NCBI GenBank assembly: GCA_030146155.1 | Contig: JASLCF010000161.1 | Span: 1-24,087 of the forward strand | Direction: 5' to 3' | Source: Savagea sp. | GTDB taxonomy: Bacteria > Bacillota > Bacilli > Bacillales_A > Planococcaceae | DNA length: 24,087 nucleotides | Shown here: positions 16,595 through 22,904 of the stretch, piece by piece | How positions within the stretch are numbered: position 1 is the stretch's first letter | How the letters are laid out: every line of letters begins with the position of its first letter | The notes under the pieces: generated by a model | The model's input: the letters and a program-made list of their open reading frames with translations, nothing else | Databases searched by the model: none | What the model was told of the DNA's origin: nothing | Translations under genes and position numbers: made by a program

Positions 16595-16663
16595 TACTTT
16601 TATGTAAAAGTATAGATTAACTGATGTTCCGCTGCAATGATAGATGTGCATGAGCATTGGACA
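16595..16663 (+). promoter_or_regulatory. Probable ribosomal protein L19 leader (autoregulatory mRNA structure)
   Basis: Two structures fill the leader before rplS. The first is a perfect seven-pair hairpin, TACTTTT (16595-16601) with AAAAGTA (16606-16612) around ATGT, without a T tract. The second is a compound stem at about 16624-16663: TGTTCC pairs with GGACA (one bulged T), then GCT with AGC, then GCA with TGC, with an ATG bulge on the right side. A short leader structure is known upstream of rplS in Bacillota (the L19 leader family in Rfam), thought to let L19 repress its own mRNA. Pairing was done by eye; family membership is inference. Confidence 0.6.
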
Positions 16664-16679
16664 AATAGGAGAGATAGTC

Positions 16680-17024
16680 ATGCAAAAATTACTTGCAGAA
16701 ATTACAAAAGATCAATTACGCACAGAACATCCAGAATTCCGTGCAGGAGATTCAGTTCGTCTTCATGTTAAAATTATTGAAGGTACTCGCGAACGTATCC
16801 AATTATTCGAAGGTGTTGTAATCAAACGTCGTGGTGGCGGTATCTCAGAAACTTTCACTGTTCGTAAAATTTCAAACGGTGTAGGTGTTGAACGTACTTT
16901 CCCATTACACACGCCTAAACTTGCTAAAATCGAAGTAACTCGTCGCGGTAAAGTTCGTCGTGCGAAACTTTACTACTTACGTAGCTTACACGGTAAAGCA
17001 GCTCGTATCACTGAACGTCGCTAA
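16680..17024 (+). CDS. rplS: 50S ribosomal protein L19
   Basis: Large-subunit protein at the interface with the 30S subunit. The 114-residue protein has the complete family domain with RAGDSVRLHVKIIEGTRERIQLFEGVVIKRRGGG split by normal spacing and the C-terminal RRGKVRRAKLYYLR. The ATG at 16680 has AGGAGAG at 16667-16673, six bases upstream. An upstream in-frame ATG at 16644 lies within the leader structure and is not credible. It has its own promoter and leader and is closed by a strong terminator, so it can be expressed apart from trmD. Confidence 0.98.
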   Translation: MQKLLAEITKDQLRTEHPEFRAGDSVRLHVKIIEGTRERIQLFEGVVIKRRGGGISETFTVRKISNGVGVERTFPLHTPKLAKIEVTRRGKVRRAKLYYLRSLHGKAARITERR

Positions 17025-17066
17025 TCGACTATTCACTGATGGAGTCATTGCAGACAACCATTTGAA

Positions 17067-17099
17067 CGGCTCTTTCTACTCGTTAGAAAGAGCTGTTTT
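17067..17099 (+). terminator. Rho-independent terminator after rplS
   Basis: A twelve-pair stem (17067-17078 with 17084-17095, one G-T pair) encloses a five-base loop CTCGT and is followed by TTTT. It ends the rplS transcript. No clear promoter follows before the first signal peptidase gene, so that cluster may depend partly on read-through. Confidence 0.88.
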
Positions 17100-17125
17100 C
17101 ATTCTATGGATGAGGAGTGAAACTT

Positions 17126-17707
17126 TTGTATACAACAGATTTAGTAAAAGACAGATGGCGACTAACAATCGGGTTAATTGGTTTAATTCTTGCTGCTCAA
17201 CTAACGGCTTCACTCGTGGGGACTTATTTTTATAGAAGTAGTGCAGTAAAAGGAGATTCGATGTATCCTACTTTACACGATCAAGACCGTCTCTTACTGA
17301 ATCTTTCAGCATACAAGTCGCAATCACCCCAACGGTTTGATATTGTATTATTAGCTGTAAATGAAGAACATTATTATGTGAAACGAATTATAGGCTTGCC
17401 TAATGAAACGATTCATTACATAGATGACCAGTTGTTTATCAATAGAGTAAAAAAGGAAGAGCCATTTCTTCAACACGCTATCCAATCTTCGATCAAGCCC
17501 TACACGGATGATTTTTATACTCCTCATTCAATCCCAAAAGATCATTATTTTGTATTAGGTGATCATCGAACGAATAGTTTTGATTCGCGTGATTTTGGTC
17601 TTGTGCATAAGAGTCAATTGATGGGAAGAATGGAATTTATTTATTGGCCTCCTCAACATATGCAATTTCTTCATTTGCCAACCAACTCGATGGAGGGAAT
17701 CCAATGA
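17126..17707 (+). CDS. lepB: Type I signal peptidase, divergent copy 1
   Basis: Membrane-anchored serine/lysine protease that removes signal peptides from exported proteins. It has an N-terminal transmembrane segment (about 13-32, IGLIGLILAAQLTASLVGTY), the catalytic serine in GDSMYPTL (Ser45), the general-base lysine in YYVKRIIGLP (Lys86) and the box E motif GDHRTNSFDSRDFG. The active site on the outer membrane face is complete. I place the start at TTG 17126 because GAGGAGTG ends six bases before it; a GTG at 17117 overlaps that site and would add three residues. It is clearly more distant from the two other signal peptidases here, which resemble each other closely. It overlaps copy 2 by four bases (ATGA). 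Three signal peptidase genes beside rbgA are also known in Listeria (sipX, sipY, sipZ). Confidence 0.93.
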   Translation: MYTTDLVKDRWRLTIGLIGLILAAQLTASLVGTYFYRSSAVKGDSMYPTLHDQDRLLLNLSAYKSQSPQRFDIVLLAVNEEHYYVKRIIGLPNETIHYIDDQLFINRVKKEEPFLQHAIQSSIKPYTDDFYTPHSIPKDHYFVLGDHRTNSFDSRDFGLVHKSQLMGRMEFIYWPPQHMQFLHLPTNSMEGIQ

Positions 17708-18273
17708 CAAAACAACAAGAGCAACAGCCGAAGAAGAATGAAATATGGGAATGGACAAAATCAATTGGTCTTGCTCTCATTCTCGTTTGGTTTGCCAAAG
17801 CGTTTTTATTCTCAGCAATTATTGTTGATGGTGTATCAATGGAACCTACGTTACAAAGTGGAGACCGCATGTTTGTGAATAAAATCAAATATAAACTGAT
17901 GGAACCTAAGCAACAGGAAATCATCGTTTTCCATTCACCAGACGGGACAGATTTTGTGAAACGCATTATCGGCTTACCTGGGGATCGAATTCGCTATGAG
18001 AAAGATATTTTATATGTGAATGAACAACCAGTAGAAGAACCGTATTTACAAGCTTTAAAAAATGATTTGCCGATAGAAGGGTTGACAGAGGACTTTGATT
18101 TAGAAGACTTACTTCAAGTGTCCCAGGTCCCTGAAGGACATTTATTTGTATTAGGAGATAATCGTAGACTGAGTAGAGATTCAAGAAGTATTGGGTTTGT
18201 TCCAATAGAAGAAGTTGTTGGAACGACAAGCTTCACTTTTTGGCCTCTTGCAAATATAGGTCTTAAAAAATAA
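17704..18273 (+). CDS. lepB: Type I signal peptidase, copy 2
   Basis: Second signal peptidase I, 189 residues. A charged N-terminus precedes one transmembrane segment (about 20-41, SIGLALILVWFAKAFLFSAI). The catalytic Ser45 is in VSMEPTL and Lys86 in DFVKRIIGLPGD, followed by box E GDNRRLSRDSRSIG. The ATG at 17704 has GGAGGG six bases upstream and overlaps the copy 1 stop, so the two are translationally coupled. It aligns without gaps over all 189 residues to copy 3 (about 63% identity by hand count), which lies on the other side of rbgA. The most variable stretch is residues 116-141, in the extracellular part between the lysine and box E. Separate substrate preferences are plausible but not shown by sequence. 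Confidence 0.95.
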   Translation: MTKQQEQQPKKNEIWEWTKSIGLALILVWFAKAFLFSAIIVDGVSMEPTLQSGDRMFVNKIKYKLMEPKQQEIIVFHSPDGTDFVKRIIGLPGDRIRYEKDILYVNEQPVEEPYLQALKNDLPIEGLTEDFDLEDLLQVSQVPEGHLFVLGDNRRLSRDSRSIGFVPIEEVVGTTSFTFWPLANIGLKK

Positions 18274-18285
18274 GGAGGAATGACA

Positions 18286-19128
18286 ATGACAATTCAATGG
18301 TTTCCAGGCCATATGGCTAAAGCGAAGCGTCAAGTACAAGAACAATTAAAATTAGTCGACATTATTTTCGAGCTAGTTGATGCCCGACTCCCTCTGTCTT
18401 CACGAAATCCAATGATTGATGATGTGATACAACAAAAACCACGTTTAATCATTTTAAATAAAAAAGATTTGGCGGATGATTTTCAAACAGCCGCATGGAT
18501 TCGTAAATTCGATGAAATGGGGATTCCTGCAGTAGCCATTAACTCTTTTAAAGGGACAGGCTTGAAAGATGTCATTCGTTTAGCTGAAGAAGTATTAAAG
18601 GAACAAAGAGAAAGACTCAAGGCACGTGGCGTAAGGGAACGTGCTATACGAGCAATGATTGTAGGTATACCGAACGTTGGTAAGTCAACTTTGATTAATC
18701 GATTAGCTAATAAAAACATTGCGAAGACAGGAAATATGCCAGGTGTTACACGTGCACAGCAATGGATTAAAGTGGAGAAAAGACTGGAGTTACTAGATAC
18801 ACCGGGTATCTTATGGCCAAAGTTTGAAGATGCTACGGTAGGCTATAAATTGGCAGTGACGGGGGCCATCAAAGATCAAGTTTTACCTTTAGATGATGTT
18901 GCAATTTATGGGTTGCGTTTTTTAGCAGAATATTATCCAGAACGCCTTTTCAAACAATATGGCATACATGAAGTTGGAGAACAGGTCGTCGATGCCTTTG
19001 ATCAAATCGGTCGTCAAAAAAATGCGTATGAACAAGATGGGGACATCGATTATGATAAGGTGTCTCGAAGTATTATTCAGGATATTCGTACAGGTGTTTT
19101 TGGCGTACTTACCTTTGACCGTGTTTGA
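18286..19128 (+). CDS. rbgA: Ribosome biogenesis GTPase RbgA (YlqF)
   Basis: Essential GTPase for late maturation of the 50S subunit in Gram-positives; it helps incorporate late proteins such as L16. The 280-residue protein is a circularly permuted GTPase. The G4 motif NKKD (58-61) comes before the P loop GIPNVGKST (127-135) and G3 DTPG (171-174). The start MTIQWFPGHMAKAKRQ is the family hallmark, with the catalytic histidine region PGHM at 7-10. A C-terminal RNA-binding ANTAR-like helical domain ends at GVFGVLTFDRV. The ATG at 18286 is chosen because AAGGAGG at 18272-18278 is seven bases away; the ATG at 18280 would be one base from it. Unusually, it lies between two signal peptidase paralogues. 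Confidence 0.97.
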   Translation: MTIQWFPGHMAKAKRQVQEQLKLVDIIFELVDARLPLSSRNPMIDDVIQQKPRLIILNKKDLADDFQTAAWIRKFDEMGIPAVAINSFKGTGLKDVIRLAEEVLKEQRERLKARGVRERAIRAMIVGIPNVGKSTLINRLANKNIAKTGNMPGVTRAQQWIKVEKRLELLDTPGILWPKFEDATVGYKLAVTGAIKDQVLPLDDVAIYGLRFLAEYYPERLFKQYGIHEVGEQVVDAFDQIGRQKNAYEQDGDIDYDKVSRSIIQDIRTGVFGVLTFDRV

Positions 19129-19193
19129 TAAAAGACTTGAAAGCTTCCTCGTTTTACTATAAATTAGGAAGTAGAGTACATGAGGAAAGTGAG

Positions 19194-19772
19194 TTGACGG
19201 GAATGGAAGAGCAACAGTCTCCTACTGTTGAAAAAAGCGAAACATGGTCGTGGATAAAATCAATCGGGATTGCACTTGTCCTTGTATTTCTAGCAAGAAC
19301 TTTTTTATTTTCAGCAATCTTGGTAGATGGCATATCCATGGAGCCTACTTTGCATGATGGTGATCGTATGTTTGTCAATAAAATTTCATACCGTCTATCT
19401 GAACCAAAGAGACAAGATATCATTGTTTTTCACTCACCAGATGGTCGAGATTTTGTAAAGCGTATCATCGGTGTACCAGGCGACACTGTACGTTATGAAA
19501 ATGATCAATTATTTGTAAATGATGAACAAGTCTCAGAGCCGTACTTAGATGAATTCAAAGCAATGGACCGAGTAGGGTCTTTTACTGAAGATTTTGAATT
19601 AAGTCAAAAAATAGGATCGACGACTGTACCAGAAGGTCATTTATTTGTACTTGGAGATAACCGTCGACGAAGTATTGATTCACGTGCAATTGGTGTAATT
19701 CCAATTGAAGAAGTCGTAGGTAAAACAAGTCTCACATTTTGGCCAATGTCTAGTATCGGTTTTCCGAAATAA
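19194..19772 (+). CDS. lepB: Type I signal peptidase, copy 3
   Basis: Third signal peptidase I, paralogue of copy 2. Counting from its ATG at 19203, it is also 189 residues, with catalytic Ser45 (ISMEPTL), Lys86 (DFVKRIIGVPGD), box E GDNRRRSIDSRAIG and a single transmembrane segment (about 20-41). Two starts are possible. TTG 19194 has AGGA seven bases upstream and adds three residues. ATG 19203 gives a protein the same length as copy 2 but lacks a good ribosome binding site. I give TTG as the start with modest confidence. A 65-base gap separates it from rbgA and a strong terminator follows its stop. A weak TTGAAA/TATAAA pair in the gap (spacing 15) may or may not be a promoter. Confidence 0.93.
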   Translation: MTGMEEQQSPTVEKSETWSWIKSIGIALVLVFLARTFLFSAILVDGISMEPTLHDGDRMFVNKISYRLSEPKRQDIIVFHSPDGRDFVKRIIGVPGDTVRYENDQLFVNDEQVSEPYLDEFKAMDRVGSFTEDFELSQKIGSTTVPEGHLFVLGDNRRRSIDSRAIGVIPIEEVVGKTSLTFWPMSSIGFPK

Positions 19773-19774
19773 GG

Positions 19775-19814
19775 AGATGTGTATAGGTTGAATAAACCTA
19801 GCACATCTTTTTTT
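19775..19814 (+). terminator. Rho-independent terminator after the signal peptidase cluster
   Basis: AGATGTG (19775-19781) pairs with CACATCT (19802-19808) and TAGGTT (19784-19789) with AACCTA (19795-19800) around loop GAATA, with a small internal mismatch, followed by seven T. The hairpin begins two bases after the stop of signal peptidase copy 3. Confidence 0.92.
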
Positions 19815-19829
19815 GATTGTGATTGAACT

Positions 19830-19859
19830 TTGAAAAAAGCGTAGGATAAAGGATAGAAT
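19830..19859 (+). promoter_or_regulatory. Putative sigma-A promoter of rnhB-ylqG-ylqH
   Basis: TTGAAA at 19830-19835 and TAGAAT at 19854-19859 are 18 bases apart, soon after the preceding terminator. The predicted leader of about 60 bases shows no clear structure. Confidence 0.45.
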
Positions 19860-19924
19860 GAGAGGAAAATACTCGAAATCAAATGAAAACAACCGATAAT
19901 ACATAAAGAATAGGTGATGATGAA

Positions 19925-20695
19925 ATGACAATTAATGAAGTGAAAAACTATTTACAACAAGACCATATAGATGACCATAAGCTTATAGAATTACGTCAAG
20001 ATAAAAGGAAGGGCGTTCAGCAGCTTATCAAGCAGTATGATAAACGAGTCGCTAAACAAGCAGAAGTTCTATCAGCGTTTAAAGAAAAAGTAACGTTTGA
20101 TCAACAATACAAAGAAGAAGGCGTATGGCTTGTAGGGGTAGACGAAGCGGGGAGAGGCCCTTTAGCAGGACCAGTTGTAACAGCCGCAGTTTGTTTCGAA
20201 GATTATCCTTTAGCATTACTTCATGTAGATGACTCTAAAGCATTGACGAAAGAAGCACGAAACGAATTAGCTGAAGTAATCAAGAAGCATGCTTATCGTT
20301 ATGCCATTCATTTTCAACCCGTTTCGACTATCGATGAATTGAATATCTACGAAGCGACGAGACAATCCATGCAGCAAAGTATTGAAAAACTAAATTTATG
20401 TCCACAATTGACACTAACAGATGCGATGCCATTAGAGAAAAAATATGTCCATCATTCAATCATTAAGGGAGATGCTAAAAGTTTGACGATTGCCGCGGCT
20501 TCTATTCTAGCCAAGACTGCCCGAGATGCTTATATGGATGAATTATCCAAACGATATCCCGCATACGGATTTGAGCAACATGCAGGGTATGGAACGAAGC
20601 AACATTTAGAAGCGATTCAACGACACGGTATACTTTCTGAACACCGAACAACATTTGAACCTGTAAAAACGTGGTTACAAGAAAGAGGTTTGTAA
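19925..20695 (+). CDS. rnhB: Ribonuclease HII
   Basis: Cuts RNA in RNA-DNA hybrids and at single ribonucleotides embedded in DNA, starting ribonucleotide excision repair. The 256-residue protein has the roughly 70-residue N-terminal extension usual in Bacillota RNase HII. The catalytic domain follows, with VDEAGRGPLAGPV (Asp73, Glu74), DDSKAL (Asp103) and TDAMPL (Asp166), the acidic metal-binding residues of the family. IIKGDAKSLTIAAASILAK is also typical. AGGTGA at 19912-19917 is seven bases before the ATG. Its stop is directly followed by the ylqG start with no gap, and the ylqG ribosome binding site is inside rnhB, so the three genes rnhB-ylqG-ylqH appear to be one operon. Confidence 0.97.
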   Translation: MTINEVKNYLQQDHIDDHKLIELRQDKRKGVQQLIKQYDKRVAKQAEVLSAFKEKVTFDQQYKEEGVWLVGVDEAGRGPLAGPVVTAAVCFEDYPLALLHVDDSKALTKEARNELAEVIKKHAYRYAIHFQPVSTIDELNIYEATRQSMQQSIEKLNLCPQLTLTDAMPLEKKYVHHSIIKGDAKSLTIAAASILAKTARDAYMDELSKRYPAYGFEQHAGYGTKQHLEAIQRHGILSEHRTTFEPVKTWLQERGL

Positions 20696-22510
20696 ATGCA
20701 TATCCAGTCTCCAACATCCACTCATCCAACACAACCAGTCGCACAATCACAAGCAATGAAAGAAGGTCAAATTTTTCATGGTAAAATCACACAGTTATTT
20801 CCTGGACAAACAGCACAAGTTCAAATTGGGAAAGAACAATTGGTTGCCAAATTAGAAGTGCCGATGAAAGCAGGAGATGCACATTTTTTTCAAGTGATGG
20901 AAACTTCACCTGAGCTAAAATTAAAGGTGATGACCGAACCGGTGTCGCAAGATTTAAAGCAATCTGTAAGTCAATTGATCGACCATTTAAAATTGCCACA
21001 AACGAAGGAAATGCAGCAAATTGTTCAGCAAATGTTACAACAAAAAGTACCGTTACAGAAGGAGCAATTGGTTCAACTAGAGCAACTCTTAAAGCAACAG
21101 CCACAACTTTCAGCTACTGCTCTTGTTCAAGCTGTTAAACAGTTGCAAACTATCGCTCAACCGATTACAGCAGCTAATGTAACTGCAATGTTACAATTTG
21201 CTCAAAAAGAGCCCTTCATGCCTTTGTTAGCGCAAGTGATTCAAATGATTCAGGCGGACGAAACGATACTTCAATCTGTACGACAACAATTTGATCAAAT
21301 GATGCAACAATTAGGAGCTCCTGTACAAGATAAAGTCAATCAACTCACTCAATTGCAATCATTACAGCAACTGATGAAACAAGAAAATGTAGCGCCGCTC
21401 TTAAGAATTGTTCAACAAGAAATCCTACAAGCTTTGGCGCGTCCAATGGAACCGATGCCGATGACAAGAGAACAAGCCTTGGATTTGAATCAATTAGTTC
21501 GTCAACTGCAACAATTAATGCAACAACCCAATCAATCTATGACGTCAATACAACAAAATCAAATGATGCAACAGTTGAGCCAACTCCCATCTTTAGCTAT
21601 CACTACACAACAGCAGTTGAATAATTTAGTTCAGCCAATCAGTCAACAAGCTGATCAGCAAACGCCAATGACCACTCAACAGCAATTTACACAACAAATT
21701 ATTCACTTATTCAGTCAACAAGCTGCGCAACAAAAAGAAACACAACCTTTTGGTGCTAAAACAACAGAACAGCTCGCAACCATTGAACGACTCCCGCCCC
21801 AAGTGTTAGAACGGATGACACAATTGATGATGCAGCAACCAGTTGCACAAGAAACTCAAAATGCAGAGCAACTCGTTCTTTCGAAGATGGACGGCGCGGC
21901 ATTCAAACAATTAATTCAGCACACTTTTCAACAACTAGGAATGAATTATGAAGCGCAAGTGCTAAAAACAGAGGCTTTAGAACAGTTAGCCACTCAATTA
22001 AAGCCACAACTTATCCAACTTTTACAAGAAGCATCCTTACCCCTTACAACACGTGAGGCAGTCGAGCAGCTCGTAGCAAGAATGCAATTACCAGTCTTAG
22101 CGAGTCAAGATCAACATATTCAACAATTAGTGATGCAAGTGCCATTAAACTTCTTAGGTAAGAAAATTGAAGCGATGCTTGAATGGTCAGGGAAAACAAC
22201 AGAAGATGGTAAAATAGACGAGAATTTTGCGCGTGTTTTGTTTTATTTGGATTTAGAACATATCCAAGAAACAGTGATTGACATGCAAGTACAAAATCGA
22301 ATTGTATCCGTGACGATTTATAACGATACGACAGGAATTCAACAAAATAGTCAATTACCAATCAATGACTTAAAAAAAGGGTTACAGACACATGATTATC
22401 GCTTGTCAGGTCTTTATTTTAAACCGATGCAGGAGAGAGAACCTGTTAAAGTTCCTAAGCAAGAGTTTGACAATTATGTGTCGACAACTGGTGTGGATGT
22501 GAGAATATGA
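20696..22510 (+). CDS. ylqG: Glutamine-rich YlqG-type protein with FliK-like C-terminus
   Basis: A 604-residue protein of unknown role in the position of Bacillus subtilis ylqG. An N-terminal block (about 23-68, GQIFHGKITQLFPGQTAQVQ then KLEVPMKAGDAHFFQV) looks like a small beta domain seen at the start of some FliK-like proteins. A long middle (about 85-490) is dominated by glutamine, leucine and methionine. I count about 119 glutamines, near 20% of the protein. The C-terminal part (about 500-590, FYLDLEHIQETVIDMQVQNR then IVSVTIYNDT) resembles the FliK hook-length-control C-terminal domain. No signal peptide or membrane segment is visible. GAAAGAGG at 20681-20688 fits the ATG. It overlaps ylqH by four bases. 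The FliK similarity is my judgement from pattern and neighbour, not a search result. Confidence 0.85.
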   Translation: MHIQSPTSTHPTQPVAQSQAMKEGQIFHGKITQLFPGQTAQVQIGKEQLVAKLEVPMKAGDAHFFQVMETSPELKLKVMTEPVSQDLKQSVSQLIDHLKLPQTKEMQQIVQQMLQQKVPLQKEQLVQLEQLLKQQPQLSATALVQAVKQLQTIAQPITAANVTAMLQFAQKEPFMPLLAQVIQMIQADETILQSVRQQFDQMMQQLGAPVQDKVNQLTQLQSLQQLMKQENVAPLLRIVQQEILQALARPMEPMPMTREQALDLNQLVRQLQQLMQQPNQSMTSIQQNQMMQQLSQLPSLAITTQQQLNNLVQPISQQADQQTPMTTQQQFTQQIIHLFSQQAAQQKETQPFGAKTTEQLATIERLPPQVLERMTQLMMQQPVAQETQNAEQLVLSKMDGAAFKQLIQHTFQQLGMNYEAQVLKTEALEQLATQLKPQLIQLLQEASLPLTTREAVEQLVARMQLPVLASQDQHIQQLVMQVPLNFLGKKIEAMLEWSGKTTEDGKIDENFARVLFYLDLEHIQETVIDMQVQNRIVSVTIYNDTTGIQQNSQLPINDLKKGLQTHDYRLSGLYFKPMQEREPVKVPKQEFDNYVSTTGVDVRI

Positions 22511-22782
22511 CGGCGTTTGAAAAAAGAAAAGAAGCCATTGCTCTTCGTTATGAGCCTGAAAAAGGGGATGCACCTAAAGTCATAGCAAAAGGAAAAAGAC
22601 TCATTGCTGAACAGATTTTGCAGCGTGCAGAAGAAAATAAGGTGCCAATTCAAGAGGATCCTAATTTAGTTCAGTTGCTTGGAGAACTGGATATTAATGA
22701 GTCTATTCCGGAGTCACTTTACAATGCTGTCGCGGAAGTATTCGCTTTCATCTATCAAGTGGATAAAGGACAGAATAAATGA
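22507..22782 (+). CDS. ylqH: FlhB C-terminal-domain-like protein YlqH
   Basis: Stand-alone relative of the cytoplasmic C-terminal domain of the flagellar export gate protein FlhB (Bac_export_2 family), 91 residues. EAIALRYEPEKGDAPKVIAK, then EENKVPIQEDPNLVQLL and IPESLYNAVAEVFAFIYQV, follow the FlhB C-terminal pattern closely. It lacks the membrane part of FlhB and also the NPTH autocleavage motif; where NPTHYAIALKY would stand it has EKRKEAIALRY. It therefore corresponds roughly to the fragment left after FlhB self-cleavage. The start codon overlaps the ylqG stop (ATGA), with only a weak ribosome binding site, so it is probably translated by coupling to ylqG. Function unknown; domain identity quite firm. 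Confidence 0.9.
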   Translation: MTAFEKRKEAIALRYEPEKGDAPKVIAKGKRLIAEQILQRAEENKVPIQEDPNLVQLLGELDINESIPESLYNAVAEVFAFIYQVDKGQNK

Positions 22783-22796
22783 ATGAACTGAGAGAA

Positions 22797-22825
22797 TGCA
22801 TTGTTAAGGTAGAATTTACAGTGCA
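22797..22825. repeat. Inverted repeat between ylqH and sucC
   Basis: TGCATTGT (22797-22804) pairs with ACAGTGCA (22818-22825), eight pairs including one G-T, around a 13-base loop. No T tract follows, so it is a poor terminator. It ends five bases before the -35 box of the putative sucC promoter and could be a regulator site. Purpose unknown. Confidence 0.4.
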
Positions 22826-22830
22826 ATATA

Positions 22831-22859
22831 TGGACAAAGATTGAGTTCTTTATTACAAT
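22831..22859 (+). promoter_or_regulatory. Putative sigma-A promoter of sucC(-sucD)
   Basis: TGGACA at 22831-22836 (one mismatch to consensus) and TACAAT at 22854-22859 are 17 bases apart. The predicted start near 22866 is about 39 bases before the sucC ATG. It agrees with sucCD being a separate transcription unit from ylqGH. Confidence 0.55.
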
Positions 22860-22904
22860 GGTATTGGTAGTAAAGAGTTTAAAAGTTTGATTGGAGGATG
22901 TAAG

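Noticed and set aside
16960..17235. Overlapping plus-strand frame of 91 codons across the end of rplS and start of the first signal peptidase gene
   Set aside because: Out of frame with both genes, crosses a strong terminator and has no ribosome binding site or recognisable content.
19137..19171. Promoter or hairpin in the rbgA to signal peptidase copy 3 gap
   Set aside because: TTGAAA and TATAAA are only 15 bases apart, and CTTCCT/AGGAAG is a six-pair stem with a 16-base loop; neither is convincing.
20696..22510. YlqG as a recently acquired foreign gene because of its odd composition
   Set aside because: The same position, coupling to ylqH and base composition like its neighbours point to an old resident gene; the bias is at the amino acid level (glutamine), not in overall GC.
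22887..22904. Six-residue N-terminal extension of SucC from a TTG
   Set aside because: It would include the GGAGG ribosome binding site; SucC proteins begin with MNIHEYQ at the ATG at 22905.
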